NCBI GenBank assembly: GCA_965228265.1
Contig: OZ245804.1
Coordinates: forward strand, 2,976,001-3,040,000
DNA from: GCA-2732755 sp965228265
GTDB lineage: Bacteria; Planctomycetota; Phycisphaerae; Phycisphaerales; UBA1924
Length of the DNA: 64,000 nt
Direction of reading: 5' to 3'
Part shown: positions 8,538-18,897 of the stretch, piece by piece
How positions within the stretch are numbered: the first letter of the stretch is position 1
Layout: the number at the start of each line of letters is the position of its first letter
Notes under the pieces: model-generated
Databases searched by the model: none
What the model was told of the DNA's origin: nothing
What the model saw: only the letters and a program-made list of their open reading frames with translations
Made by a program: the position numbers and the translations under genes

Positions 8538-11500
8538 ACCTCCCCCGCCTGAGTGTCCAGCGTCCCATTTTCACGACGATGGTCACGCTCATCGTGCTCG
8601 TCCTCGGATCGGCTTCGCTCAGCAGGCTGCGCATCGACCTGCTCCCGAGCGTTGAGATGCCAACTCTGACAGTGGCCACGTCCTACGAGGGCGCCAGTCC
8701 AGAGGTCATGGAGCGCCTGGTCACTCAGATCATCGAGGAGATCATCGCCACGGTGCCCGGCGTCGAAGAGATGGAGTCCACCTCTTCTGAAGGTCAGAGC
8801 AACGTGCGCGTGACCTTCACATGGGGCATCGATATCGACGAAGCCGCCACGGAGGTGCGATCCCGCCTCGAGGACGAACTCGACGAGCTGCCGGACGAGG
8901 TCGATCGCCCGCAGATCCGCAAGTTCGATGTCAACAGCTTCCCCGTCGTTCTGCTGGGCATCTCCAGCAAACTCGACCCGATCGAGCTGACATCTCTCAT
9001 CGACGAACAAGTCCGCGACCGATTCGCACGTCTCAATGGCGTCGCGCAGGTCGATATGTGGGGCGGCTACAACAGAGAGATCCGCGTCGAGCTCCTCCCC
9101 GAGCGCATCCGCGCCCTCGAACTCCCGCTCAACGAGATCCTCTCGGCCATCCGCGACGCCAACCTCGACCTGCCCGCGGGCAGCATCGAGAGCGGTCGAT
9201 ACGAGGTCACGCTCCGGGCACCAGCCGAGTTCAAGAGTCTCGACGATATCCGGGACACCGTCGTAGCCGTACGCCAAGGGGCACCCGTCACGCTCGATCA
9301 GATCGCCGAGGTGCGGGATACCTACGAACGCCTCACACAGATCGTCCGTGTGAATGACCGCCTCGGGCTCCGAGTCGCAATCCGCAAACAGGCCGACGCC
9401 AACACCGTCGAAGTCTCGCAGGCCATCCTCCGCGAGATCGAGCGCGTGAACGAGGACTACCCGCAGATCGAAGTCTTCCCAGTCATCAACCAGGGCAACT
9501 TCATCGAGCGTTCCATCAAGAACGTTGCCAATTCCGTTCTCTACGGCGGCGGGCTCGCCGTGCTGGTCCTGCTCTTCTTCCTCCGCAACATCCGCAGCAC
9601 GCTCGTCATCGCGGCAGCCATCCCAATCTCCGTCGTCGCAACTTTCATGCTCGTGTATCTGGGCGGATTCACGCTCAACCTCATGACGCTCGGCGGCCTC
9701 GCGCTCGGCGTGGGCATGATGGTCGACAGCTCCATTGTCGTGCTCGAGAACATCTTCCGAAGGCGACAGGAAGAATCACTGGGTGCCGTCGAAGCATCCG
9801 TTGCCGGCGCGACCGAAGTCGGCCCCGCCATTCTCGCCTCGACCATCACCACTCAGGTGATCTTCCTGCCCGTGATCTTCATCGCCGGCGTCAGCGGCAT
9901 TCTCTTCCGCGAATTGGCATACGTGATCGTCTTCTCGCTCATCTGCTCGCTTGTCGTCTCCCTCAGCCTCGTCCCGATGCTCTCGTCGAAGCTGCTGACA
10001 AACACCAACGCCCAACGCAGCGGCCCGCTCAAGCGTCTCGCCGACCGCGCGGGAACGTGGTTCGATGCGCTCGACTCCGCGTACCGCGATCTGCTGCGAT
10101 GGGTCATCCGTCATCGCATAGCTGTCATCCTCGCAACGCTTGTCATCTTTGCGCTCACACTCCCGCTCTTCACCAGACTCGGCTCTGAGTTCCTGCCGCC
10201 GAGCGACGAGGGCGAGGTCCGTGTGACTGGCGAGATGGAGACCGGGACTCGATTGGACATCATCGATCGCCAGACGCAGATCCTGGAGGCGGCCGTGCGC
10301 GAAGCGGTTCCCGAACGCGTCGCCTGGGTGACGCGTGTCGGTGCTGGCGGTCGGAACCCGAGCGATGCCGCCACCGGCGAGATCCGAATCGCTCTCTCCC
10401 CCGCCGCCGAGCGTGCACGTTCCAACACCGAGATCGCAAACGATCTTCGCGCTCGGCTTGCGGACAAGGTCCCGGGCATGACCGTGCGCACGCGGGCACC
10501 GCAGGGGCAGTTCATTCTCGAACGCATCATCGGAGGCGATGACGGGCTCACCGTCGAAGTGCGCGGCTTCGACCTCGACGCACTCGCAGAGCTCACCCGC
10601 CGAGCGATGGCAAAGCTGGAAACGATCCCGGGCGTCACGGAACTCGACACAAATCTTACCGAGGGCACGCCACAGGAAGAGATCCGCATCGATCGCGCCA
10701 AAGCCGCCGACGTCGGTGTCAGTGTCCGCGACATCGCACAGGCGATCGAGACGGCCATCGCCGGCAGCCAGGCGGGCGAGTACCGACCCGAAGGTTTCTC
10801 CTACCGCATCCTCGTCCAGCTCAAAGACGCCCAGCGCCTCGACATCCAGGACGTGCTCGATCTCACGGTCCGCACCGCGTCTGGTGAAGACGTCGCGCTG
10901 CGCAATCTCGTTCGAAGCGAACAAGGCCGTGGCCCGACCGTCATCGAACGCAGCGATCAGCAACGGCAACTGACGATCACCGCCACCATCGAAGGACGCG
11001 ATCTCGGATCGGTGGCTCGCGACGCCGAGGCCGCGCTCGCTGAGATTGCCCGGCCAGAGGGTTACTCGATCACGCTCGCGGGCAACGTCGAGGAACAGCG
11101 CAAGGCTTCGCGTGAGCTTGGCATCTCCTTCGCGCTCGCACTGCTGCTCGTCTACATGGTGCTCGCTTGCCAGTACGAATCCTTGCGCGACCCGCTCATC
11201 GTCATGTGCTCCGTACCGCTCGCTGCGATCGGCGTCATCCTGATGCTCTTCAACACGGGCACCACGCTCAACATCCAGAGCGCGATCGGGTGCATCATGC
11301 TGGGTGGCATCGTCGTCAACAACGCCATCCTTCTGGTCGATCAGGCGGGCCAGCTCCGACGACACACGAACATGTCCACCGCAGAAGCCGTCGCCGAGGC
11401 CGGGAGGCGCCGTCTCCGCCCCATCCTCATGACATCACTCACGACAATGCTCGGCCTTCTCCCGCTCGCTCTTGGTATCGGCGAAGGCGCCGACGCACAG

Positions 11501-11632
11501 GCGCCACTCGCGCGAGCGGTTATCGGTGGACTGCTCAGCTCCATGCTCACCACACTCGTCGTCGTACCCGCGGTCTACACACTCGTTCACCCCGACCACA
11601 CTCCCAAGAACAAGCCGGAGCCTACGTCGTGA
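8534..11632 (+). CDS. RND family efflux pump (HAE-type)
   Basis: This 1032-residue proton-driven pump has the AcrB-like plan: TM1 at about residues 12-30, a large periplasmic loop, a six-helix block (about 335-540), a second periplasmic loop, then the final helices (about 855-1025). TM4 carries VGMMVDSSIVVLEN with the Asp of the proton relay. The family is close to multidrug HAE1 pumps, although metal or lipid substrates are not excluded. The start overlaps the adaptor stop by 4 bases, and the stop codon overlaps the ATG of the outer-membrane channel gene by one base. Confidence 0.93.
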   Translation: MNLPRLSVQRPIFTTMVTLIVLVLGSASLSRLRIDLLPSVEMPTLTVATSYEGASPEVMERLVTQIIEEIIATVPGVEEMESTSSEGQSNVRVTFTWGIDIDEAATEVRSRLEDELDELPDEVDRPQIRKFDVNSFPVVLLGISSKLDPIELTSLIDEQVRDRFARLNGVAQVDMWGGYNREIRVELLPERIRALELPLNEILSAIRDANLDLPAGSIESGRYEVTLRAPAEFKSLDDIRDTVVAVRQGAPVTLDQIAEVRDTYERLTQIVRVNDRLGLRVAIRKQADANTVEVSQAILREIERVNEDYPQIEVFPVINQGNFIERSIKNVANSVLYGGGLAVLVLLFFLRNIRSTLVIAAAIPISVVATFMLVYLGGFTLNLMTLGGLALGVGMMVDSSIVVLENIFRRRQEESLGAVEASVAGATEVGPAILASTITTQVIFLPVIFIAGVSGILFRELAYVIVFSLICSLVVSLSLVPMLSSKLLTNTNAQRSGPLKRLADRAGTWFDALDSAYRDLLRWVIRHRIAVILATLVIFALTLPLFTRLGSEFLPPSDEGEVRVTGEMETGTRLDIIDRQTQILEAAVREAVPERVAWVTRVGAGGRNPSDAATGEIRIALSPAAERARSNTEIANDLRARLADKVPGMTVRTRAPQGQFILERIIGGDDGLTVEVRGFDLDALAELTRRAMAKLETIPGVTELDTNLTEGTPQEEIRIDRAKAADVGVSVRDIAQAIETAIAGSQAGEYRPEGFSYRILVQLKDAQRLDIQDVLDLTVRTASGEDVALRNLVRSEQGRGPTVIERSDQQRQLTITATIEGRDLGSVARDAEAALAEIARPEGYSITLAGNVEEQRKASRELGISFALALLLVYMVLACQYESLRDPLIVMCSVPLAAIGVILMLFNTGTTLNIQSAIGCIMLGGIVVNNAILLVDQAGQLRRHTNMSTAEAVAEAGRRRLRPILMTSLTTMLGLLPLALGIGEGADAQAPLARAVIGGLLSSMLTTLVVVPAVYTLVHPDHTPKNKPEPTS

Positions 11633-13263
11633 TGCGCAGGCACCTCCTTCATACCACACTCCCGATCTTCACCCTTGCGCTGGCTGGCTGCACGGGCAGC
11701 ACACTCGACCTCTACGCGCCAGATTGGCAGCCCATCGCCGTGGAAAGAGGCGACCGCGACCCCATCCAGCAATCGAGCATCCCAACGCCCACGGCGGGCC
11801 AACCGGTCGAAGAACTCGACATCAACGCCGACGGCATTCTCTCTCTCTCACTCGAACAGACCGTCCTTACCGCCCTCTCGCGCAACCGCGATCTCCAGGT
11901 CGCGCAGCTGACGCCCGTCGAAACCGGCGCCTTCGAACTCATCGAAAGAGGCGCGTTCGATCCCGAGATCTTCGCCGAGGCCAGCATCGGGAAAGAGGAG
12001 TCCATCGAAGTCGCCCGCTCCACTGGCGACCAGTTCCCAGTCGACGCCGATACGAGTTCCATCGAAGCCGGCATAAGCGCCAGCACCCCCACCGGTACCA
12101 ATCTTGAACTTGCTGTCACGCAGGAACGCGACATCTCCAACCGTTCACCCGAGCAGCAGACCGCGCGTGCGGGCCTGACCATCACGCAATCACTGCTGCG
12201 TGGGCTTCGTCCCTCCGTGAATCTCGCAGCGGTCCGCCAGGCCGAGCTCGAAACCGACGCGTCGCTGTACGAACTCCGCGGCCTTGTCGAGGCGCTCGTC
12301 GCCGAAACCGAGACCGCCTACTGGCGATACGCCCTGGCCAAACGTCGTATCGATATCTTCGAGCGATCGCTCGAGGTCGCCAGGAAGCAGAGCAACGAGA
12401 TCGACCAGCGCATCGAGTTCGGGGATCTGGCTCCAGCCGAAGCCGCCGCCGCCAGGAGCGAGGTCGCGCTCCGCGAACAGGGACTCATCGATGCCCGGGC
12501 CTCGCTTGAGGCCGAACGTCTCCGGCTTCTGAGACTCGTCGACGCCCCCCTGAGTGTGCAGGACGTGCTGACAACAGGACTCGATGAGATCTCGCAAGAC
12601 CTCCCGCCCGATCTCGACGACACCAACAGCCGCGTCGAGTTGGCACTCAAAGCCCGCCCCGAACTGAATGAGGCCCGTCTCCGGCTGGAACAGAACCGCC
12701 TCGAAACCATCCGCACCCGCGACGGCCTGCTCCCCAGACTCGAACTCTTTGCCACCCTCGGCAAGACCGGTTACGACGACACCTTCGCAGGCTCATTCGA
12801 GGAACTCGACGGCGACACCTACGACTTTACACTCGGCATCCGATTCGCGCAAGCGCTCGGACGCACCGAAGCCCGCGGCCGCGACACGCTCGCGCTTGCC
12901 AGCCGAGACAAGGCCGCCCTGGCCGTCAGCAACCTCGAACAACTCGTCGAACTCGAGGTGCTGCTCGCGGACAATGAAGTGAGGCGAGCCCGAGATCAGA
13001 TCCGTGCGAGCCGAACAACACGCCAGCTCCAGGAACAAACCGCACAAGCCGAGGAAGAACGTTTCCGCGTTGGCGCCAGCACAACGCTGCTCGTCGCCCA
13101 GGCCCAACGCGACCTGCTCGATGCCCAGATCGCCGAGGTCGAAGCCATTATCGCTTACCGACTGGCGCTCATCCAGGCACACCTCGCAGAGGGCACACTC
13201 CTCGAACGCCGACGAATCACGCTCGACTCGGCATCCGAAACGCAATCTCCCCAAGAGCAATAG
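11632..13263 (+). CDS. TolC-family outer-membrane efflux lipoprotein
   Basis: The 543-residue protein completes the tripartite pump as its outer-membrane channel. The ATG at 11632 overlaps the pump stop (TGA 11630-11632). It opens a lipoprotein signal with lipobox LAGC at residues 18-21, and this decides the start even though the frame stays open far upstream inside the pump gene. Two long coiled-coil repeats rich in Glu, Ala and Arg (about residues 200-330 and 400-530) match the paired TolC repeats. The gene ends the operon and faces crtB. Confidence 0.88.
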   Translation: MRRHLLHTTLPIFTLALAGCTGSTLDLYAPDWQPIAVERGDRDPIQQSSIPTPTAGQPVEELDINADGILSLSLEQTVLTALSRNRDLQVAQLTPVETGAFELIERGAFDPEIFAEASIGKEESIEVARSTGDQFPVDADTSSIEAGISASTPTGTNLELAVTQERDISNRSPEQQTARAGLTITQSLLRGLRPSVNLAAVRQAELETDASLYELRGLVEALVAETETAYWRYALAKRRIDIFERSLEVARKQSNEIDQRIEFGDLAPAEAAAARSEVALREQGLIDARASLEAERLRLLRLVDAPLSVQDVLTTGLDEISQDLPPDLDDTNSRVELALKARPELNEARLRLEQNRLETIRTRDGLLPRLELFATLGKTGYDDTFAGSFEELDGDTYDFTLGIRFAQALGRTEARGRDTLALASRDKAALAVSNLEQLVELEVLLADNEVRRARDQIRASRTTRQLQEQTAQAEEERFRVGASTTLLVAQAQRDLLDAQIAEVEAIIAYRLALIQAHLAEGTLLERRRITLDSASETQSPQEQ

Positions 13264-13360
13264 ATGAGCCACTGACGGCTTTCTTCAATCAGCCCACTCG
13301 CAAGTGCAGCGTGAACGAAATTCGCTCTATCTCGCCAACGCAATGGCTGCGTGTCGTAGC

Positions 13361-14290
13361 TTAGTTCCAGCTTCTTGCGCCCGCTCCGCTCGGCTCGATC
13401 ACTGCAAGATCTGCAATCGGCAGGCCCGAGCGCATCCTCGAGTTGATCGCCTTCTGCAGCTCGGTCACCTGGGCGCGGGTGACTTTGGCACCTGCTCCGC
13501 TTTGCTCGATTGCCTCGAGTGTCAGATTCGCGAGGGCCGCGTTGAAAGTGTTGAACGCGACAATTCCCGGATGGGCGGACGCGTTCTCAAGCGTCTGGAT
13601 ATACCCGTGCGCCATCCGCAGGTCTTCGCGCGCGAGCACGAGGAGCTCATCGCGACCGACACACATTGGCAGGTAGCACCGCCCCGCATGCAGATCATCT
13701 TCCGCGTCACGAACAATGTTGACGAGTTGCAACCCTTCGCCGAACGCGGCCGATCGATCCTGCAAGTCCTTCTCGATCGACCCGAGCTCCGGCTGATGGA
13801 CCACAAAGAGTGAGGAGCACATCTCGCCAACGATGCCTGCCACGATGTAGCAGTACGCCTTCAGATCGGACACCTGTCCGCCAGACAGATCACGCCCAAG
13901 ATACTGCGCCATCCCCCGAGCGGTACGAGCGAGATGCCCGGCAATGACCATCCTGACTTCGCCATCAAGGCGTTGATACTCCTCGAGCACGGCAGGCGCA
14001 TTGCGAAGCAGTTCGACATAGCCATCGTCACGGGGCGCGGGCATGGACGAGAGCAGGCTCTCGACTTGGTCATTCAGCACCTCGCTCGCATGGCATATCT
14101 TTGATGAAATGGCATCGAGCGCTGCTGCCCGGACGTCTATATCCCCTTCGAACTCGTCCTCGATTGTGTCGACGATCCGAAAGATGAGATATGCAACCGT
14201 CACCGACCGTTGGAGCTCTGCGGGGAGAAATGGGACAGACAGTGCAAATGTCCGGCTTGTTCGCTCCAGAAGTCCCGACATGGTACTCAT
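13361..14290 (-). CDS. crtB: Squalene/phytoene synthase family enzyme
   Basis: This enzyme condenses two prenyl diphosphates head to head in the first committed step of carotenoid synthesis. The 309-residue length is normal. Both Mg-diphosphate motifs are present: DTIED at residues 41-45 and NIVRDAEDD, with Asp195 and Asp199. Sequence inspection cannot decide between C40 phytoene and C30 dehydrosqualene as product. The gene overlaps the stop of the upstream desaturase gene by 4 bases (ATGA), so they form one transcription unit. The neighbouring aldehyde dehydrogenase, acyltransferase and glycosyltransferase resemble a staphyloxanthin-like pathway, which weakly favours a C30 route (crtM). Confidence 0.88.
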   Translation of the reverse strand: MSTMSGLLERTSRTFALSVPFLPAELQRSVTVAYLIFRIVDTIEDEFEGDIDVRAAALDAISSKICHASEVLNDQVESLLSSMPAPRDDGYVELLRNAPAVLEEYQRLDGEVRMVIAGHLARTARGMAQYLGRDLSGGQVSDLKAYCYIVAGIVGEMCSSLFVVHQPELGSIEKDLQDRSAAFGEGLQLVNIVRDAEDDLHAGRCYLPMCVGRDELLVLAREDLRMAHGYIQTLENASAHPGIVAFNTFNAALANLTLEAIEQSGAGAKVTRAQVTELQKAINSRMRSGLPIADLAVIEPSGAGARSWN

Positions 14291-15846
14291 GACGCAGCTC
14301 CAGCAAGCGACGAGTCGCCGGCCGGCACGCGCTCCCGCGCAGTGTCAACTCCCAGAGCCTTGAGCAAGAGGCCAGCAGTGATCTGCGCCGACAGAAAGAT
14401 CACAGGCAGACCCGAGCCCGGGTGCGTCCCCCCACCAACGAGCCACGCCCCGTCGGCGAAAGGCACCTTGTGCTGCGGACGCTTGTGCAACATCTGATCG
14501 AGCGAATGAGCCAGATTGAAAGTCGCGCCGAAGTTGATGTTCTGACTCGCCCAGTCGTTCGGCGTCAGTAACAGCTCCTCGCGAATCCGCCCAGCCAGAT
14601 CAAGACCGAGCACCGACCGCATCCGCTCGAGCAAGAGCGACCTGCACGCATCGGACCTTTCTTGCCAATCAATTGGCGCCCGTGTGTTCGGCGTGGGCAA
14701 CAGGACATAGAGCGAGCTGCAACCAGCCGGCGCGAGCGTCGAATCAGTCACACTCGGGTTGCACACGTAGAAACTCGGATCATCAGTGAGGCTCCCCCCC
14801 CAGCCCCCCTCCCTCCCAATGTCAGCAAGATTCCCCTGGTAATCCGGAGCCGTGCGGATAGTGTGATGAGGCAGATCAACCTCACCCTCAACGCCCAGAT
14901 ACATCATGAACGTCGAGCAGGAATACTTCTTCTTATCGAGAGACTCGTCCGTAACCTTTCCCCGCGAGGCTTCAGGAAACAGGTTCTTGCACGCCCAGGT
15001 CGCGTCGGCGTTGATGACCGCATGGTCGCACGCGACGTACTCGTTCTCAAACTCAAGCCCGACGACCGCTCCCCGTTCGGTTCTGACGCTCCTGACCGGC
15101 ATACTCGTGCGGATCTTCCCCCCGAGTTCGACCAACACATCCGCCAGTGCCTGCATCAGGGCATTGCAGCCCCCTCTCGGATGCCAGACACCATACTCGT
15201 ACTCGATGTACGGCAGGATCGTAAAGAGACTCGGGCAGTCGTACGGGCTCATACCCAGGTACTTGCTCTGGAAACCAACCGCGATCTTCGATGCCGGATG
15301 TTTGAAGTACTTCGAGCTGAGCGAGTCAACCGTCTCGGTCGGCTTCAGTACAGGCAGCACCTTGGCGGCGTCCGTACGGATGAGATCTACGAACGAACGG
15401 ATGGGCCGACGAAGGATCGGCTCGGCTGCGTTGAGCTTGCGCCGATTGTGCGCCACGAACGACGCGAACGCCTCCCCGTCCTCTGGGTGCAAGCTTGATA
15501 GCTGGCGCGCCATCGCTTCAATATCTTGCGTTGCGTCAATCGTGATGTCAGACTGATCTTGCTGACCAATCACGAGCCGATACATCGGGTCGAGCCTGAC
15601 CAGATCGACATAGTCGTTCATGTCTCGGCCGGCGGCGCTGAAGATCTCTTGCAGCACGTGCGGCATCAGAAAGAACGTTGGCCCACGATCGAACTTGTAC
15701 TCGCCCAGCTCAATCCTGCTTGTTCGACCCCCTATCTCGGGCTGCGCTTCATAGACGGTCACGTCGAGGCCGCGAGAGGCCAGCAACACCGCAACTGCGA
15801 GCCCACCTGGGCCAGCACCAACTACTGCAATCTGGGGTCCACTCAT
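14287..15846 (-). CDS. crtI: Phytoene/diapophytoene desaturase (CrtI/CrtN family)
   Basis: This FAD-dependent membrane-associated enzyme adds conjugated double bonds to the colourless product of the neighbouring synthase. The start at 15846 is chosen because a GGAG site lies 8 bases upstream and the dinucleotide-binding loop begins almost at once (IAVVGAGPGGLAVA, about residues 5-18). The open frame extends 25 codons further upstream, but without a fold to match. The C-terminal signature GGGTHPGSGLPV is typical of CrtI-type desaturases. Length is 519 residues. It overlaps crtB by 4 bases. Confidence 0.88.
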   Translation of the reverse strand: MSGPQIAVVGAGPGGLAVAVLLASRGLDVTVYEAQPEIGGRTSRIELGEYKFDRGPTFFLMPHVLQEIFSAAGRDMNDYVDLVRLDPMYRLVIGQQDQSDITIDATQDIEAMARQLSSLHPEDGEAFASFVAHNRRKLNAAEPILRRPIRSFVDLIRTDAAKVLPVLKPTETVDSLSSKYFKHPASKIAVGFQSKYLGMSPYDCPSLFTILPYIEYEYGVWHPRGGCNALMQALADVLVELGGKIRTSMPVRSVRTERGAVVGLEFENEYVACDHAVINADATWACKNLFPEASRGKVTDESLDKKKYSCSTFMMYLGVEGEVDLPHHTIRTAPDYQGNLADIGREGGWGGSLTDDPSFYVCNPSVTDSTLAPAGCSSLYVLLPTPNTRAPIDWQERSDACRSLLLERMRSVLGLDLAGRIREELLLTPNDWASQNINFGATFNLAHSLDQMLHKRPQHKVPFADGAWLVGGGTHPGSGLPVIFLSAQITAGLLLKALGVDTARERVPAGDSSLAGAAS

Positions 15847-15948
15847 ACGATGTGCTCCAACGTACAAGCTGTTTCGAGAAGCCAGATTTCTCAGATTCAT
15901 ACCGGTGACGCGAATCTGCAATCAGCGGCTCAGGCGAATGCACTACAG
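15847..15948. promoter_or_regulatory. Divergent control region between crtI and aldehyde dehydrogenase
   Basis: This is about 100 bases between the crtI start and the favoured start of the aldehyde dehydrogenase gene. Both arms of the carotenoid cluster must be driven from here or from inside the coding ends. An alternative dehydrogenase start at 15850 would leave only 3 bases between start codons, which argues for the later start. No clear operator palindrome is visible. Confidence 0.4.
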
Positions 15949-17268
15949 ATGTTGCCCTCCCGAGAAGATCTCGCCTGGATCAGGCGGTTCCGTCTATCGA
16001 TTGCCCGGGATATCCCACGGCTCCAGGAGATCTGTCGCGAAGAACTCGACAAACCAGCTTTCGAGACGCTGATGTCCGACATCGTGCCGCTGCTCGACGC
16101 CTGCCGATGGCACGAGCGGCATGCCCGGAGTGTTCTACGGCCAAGCCGCATCAAGCACGGCGGAATCTGGAGACTGGGCCAACGACACGTACTCACCCGA
16201 AGACCCATCGGGCACGTCGCCATCATCGCGACCTGGAACTACCCCTACAACCTGCTCGGTACTCAGCTTGTGCAGGCCATCGCCGCGGGAAACCGCGTGA
16301 CCGTCAAACCCAGCGAACGTTCGCCCCTGGCGCACGAAGCGCTCCTCGCTCACGCACGCGAGGCCGGCCTTGACGAAACGCGACTGACTACAACCGCTGC
16401 CACACGCGAAGCCGGCATACGTCTGCTTGAGTGTGGGCAGTTCGACCATGTGCTATTTACCGGCTCAACAAGCGTCGGGCGGTCTATCGCTGCAACGCTC
16501 GCCGATTCACTCACTCCCAGCACGCTGGAACTCTCGGGCGCTGATTCAGCTCTTGTGCTCGATGACGCGGATGTGCAACTCGCCGCCGAGTCGATCTACT
16601 TCGCGTTCTCGATGAACGCGGGGCAGAGTTGCATGGCCCCCCGGCGTGTGATCGTCGAGTCAGGTGCATTCGACAGATTTGTGGCCGCCCTCAGGCCACT
16701 CGTGAACCGAGTAGATCAAGAACGCCGGATTGGTGAACAGGAAGCCAATCGCCTACGCGAGATGCTCAAACAGGCCTCAACCCAGAGTCCAGTGGTTTCC
16801 GCCAGTACATTCCCAGATTCGGGAAACAAGGTCGCACCAGCGGCCGTGCTCGAATGCACGCCGGACTCTGAGATCGCCACGGGGGAGCACTTCGCACCGG
16901 CAATCGCTGTGCTCCGATCTGAGAATCGGGCACAAACGATCTCGCTCGCGCAAACTTCGGTGAAATCCTTGACCGCTTCTGTGTTCACTAGAAACCCGGT
17001 CCAAGCCCGAAGGATCGCGCACGATCTCGATGCAGGCTTCATCACGATCAACGACTGCATGGTGCCCACTGCTCACCCGGGCGTCAGCATCGGCGGTCGC
17101 AGGCTGAGCGGCTGGGGCGTGTCGCAGGGCAAGCTCGGTCTGCTCGAGATGACAAGGCCGCAGTTTGTATCACAAACAAGCCCACGCTTGCGCATCCCAA
17201 CAGAGCCCCCGAGCAACAAGGTCCAGAAGAACATCCACCGGTTCGTACGTTGGTGGTACACCCGGTAG
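15949..17268 (+). CDS. Aldehyde dehydrogenase, probable carotenoid aldehyde oxidation (CrtNc-like)
   Basis: The 439-residue protein is a class 3-like aldehyde dehydrogenase. The active-site Glu194 (LELSG) and catalytic Cys228 (NAGQSC) are 34 residues apart, as in the family standard, and the cofactor region contains WNYPYNLLG. A hydrophobic or basic tail ends in RFVRWWYTR. In C30 pathways the enzyme of this class oxidises the terminal carotenoid aldehyde to an acid, which is then glycosylated. The start is uncertain: ATG 15949 is preferred, and the frame is also open to ATG 15850. It leads the plus-strand arm of the cluster, with the next gene 18 bases downstream. Confidence 0.82.
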   Translation: MLPSREDLAWIRRFRLSIARDIPRLQEICREELDKPAFETLMSDIVPLLDACRWHERHARSVLRPSRIKHGGIWRLGQRHVLTRRPIGHVAIIATWNYPYNLLGTQLVQAIAAGNRVTVKPSERSPLAHEALLAHAREAGLDETRLTTTAATREAGIRLLECGQFDHVLFTGSTSVGRSIAATLADSLTPSTLELSGADSALVLDDADVQLAAESIYFAFSMNAGQSCMAPRRVIVESGAFDRFVAALRPLVNRVDQERRIGEQEANRLREMLKQASTQSPVVSASTFPDSGNKVAPAAVLECTPDSEIATGEHFAPAIAVLRSENRAQTISLAQTSVKSLTASVFTRNPVQARRIAHDLDAGFITINDCMVPTAHPGVSIGGRRLSGWGVSQGKLGLLEMTRPQFVSQTSPRLRIPTEPPSNKVQKNIHRFVRWWYTR

Positions 17269-17286
17269 CAGCACTGGAGAACCCAG

Positions 17287-18897
17287 ATGACACAGAGCAG
17301 CCATCCCAAACGAGTCGTTGTCATCGGCGGCGGCCTGGCCGGTCTTGCGTCAGCTATCGAGCTGCAAGGCCAAGGCGCCGCAGTCACGATCATCGAAGCC
17401 AATGACCACCTCGGCGGCAAGATGAACGTCCTGTATGAGAACGGCTACACCTTCGACATGGGACCAACCATCCTGACTCTCCCCGAGGTCCTCTGCGGCA
17501 TCATCCGGCGAACCGGGAACAAAGTGCAGGACCTCATCGATCTCGTCCCACTCAACCCGCAATGGCGCTGCCACTTCGAAGACGGCATCACGCTCGATCT
17601 CCACCAGAACGTCGACGACATGGCGGAGTATCTCGAAACTCAACTCCCGAACACCGACGCTGCCAGCGGCTACCGATCGTTCATCCAGTACAGCAGGCGC
17701 ATGAACAGACTCAGCCGATCCGTCTTCTTCTACAAAGACGTCGGCGGCATCCGAGACGTCATGCGTTCAACGCCCGCCATGGACAAGCAGATCATGGCAG
17801 ACGCCATGGCGATGCGTCTGCACTCGACCGTCGGCGCGACCATCGCCAAACACGTGAAAGAGCCGCACGTCGCTCAGATCATGGAGCACTTTCTCCAGTA
17901 TGTCGGATCAAGCCCGTTCCTCGCGCCTGCGATCCTCACCATGATCGCATCGGCCCAGGTGGATCAGGGATGCTGGTACTCAATGGGCGGCACCCGAATG
18001 GTCGCACGATCCCTCACCACTCTCGCCAACCAGCTTGGTGTCCAGGCGATGACCGTCACGCGCGTGGAGCAAATACTCACCGACAACAGACGCGTGAACG
18101 GTGTTCGGACAAACGACGGCAAGACCATCGAATGCGACGCGGTTGTTTCCAACTGTGACGTCCAGCGCACCTACCGAGATCTGCTCGCGACGCCGCAGGC
18201 CGTTCGCACACAGTCCCGCATCGCGCTTACACACACGCCGGCGTGCAGCGGTGTGGTGTTGTACCTCGGGCTCGATCGTCAATACGACCACCTGCTCCAC
18301 CACAACTTCCTCTTCAGCAAGAACTCAGAGGACGAGTTCGGCGACATCTACACCAGAGGCATCCCGGCGCGCGATCCAACACTCTACATCGCGGCCCCGT
18401 CACGCACCGACCCCCAGCAGGCTCCCCCAGGCGGGGAGGCACTCTACATCCTGGTGCACACGCCCTATCTCCGGCCCGGGCATGAGTGGAACACGCCGGG
18501 CGGCATGCTCGAGCAATACCGACCGGTCATCATGGACAAACTCAAACGTTTCGGCATGGAAGACATCGAAGACCACATCGTCGTCGAGCGATCACTCACA
18601 CCCACCGGCATCGAACGCATGTACAACGCCGAGGGAGGAGCAATCTACGGCCTCGCTTCGCACGGCAAACTCGGTGGCGGTTTCAAGCCACGCAACTCAT
18701 CAACGATCGAAGGTCTCTTCGTGGCTGGCGGCAGCGCCAACCCCGGCCCGGGCGTGCCGATGGTGCTTATGAGCGGCGTCACAGCCGCGCAAGCCGCTGC
18801 AGCACACCTCGGTCTTGCGGTAGCCGATCTCGATGATACGAGCTACGCCCCCACCCCCGACGAGATCGCAAGCCCGCACGCCGTGGCCACCACATGA
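17287..18897 (+). CDS. Second CrtI/CrtN-type carotenoid desaturase or terminal oxidase
   Basis: This 536-residue flavoprotein has an N-terminal FAD loop VVVIGGGLAGLASAIEL (about residues 10-26) and the C-terminal family signature GGSANPGPGVPMVL. Clusters with two CrtI-type enzymes plus an aldehyde dehydrogenase usually pair a desaturase with a paralogue that oxidises the terminal methyl group (CrtP/CrtNb). That role is my favoured inference, but a second desaturation role is equally compatible with the motifs. It overlaps the following acyltransferase gene by 4 bases. Confidence 0.82.
   Translation: MTQSSHPKRVVVIGGGLAGLASAIELQGQGAAVTIIEANDHLGGKMNVLYENGYTFDMGPTILTLPEVLCGIIRRTGNKVQDLIDLVPLNPQWRCHFEDGITLDLHQNVDDMAEYLETQLPNTDAASGYRSFIQYSRRMNRLSRSVFFYKDVGGIRDVMRSTPAMDKQIMADAMAMRLHSTVGATIAKHVKEPHVAQIMEHFLQYVGSSPFLAPAILTMIASAQVDQGCWYSMGGTRMVARSLTTLANQLGVQAMTVTRVEQILTDNRRVNGVRTNDGKTIECDAVVSNCDVQRTYRDLLATPQAVRTQSRIALTHTPACSGVVLYLGLDRQYDHLLHHNFLFSKNSEDEFGDIYTRGIPARDPTLYIAAPSRTDPQQAPPGGEALYILVHTPYLRPGHEWNTPGGMLEQYRPVIMDKLKRFGMEDIEDHIVVERSLTPTGIERMYNAEGGAIYGLASHGKLGGGFKPRNSSTIEGLFVAGGSANPGPGVPMVLMSGVTAAQAAAAHLGLAVADLDDTSYAPTPDEIASPHAVATT

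Noticed and set aside
9776..11365. 529-codon minus-strand frame inside the RND pump gene
   Set aside because: Mirror of a strongly supported pump gene; acidic and His-rich, without domains.
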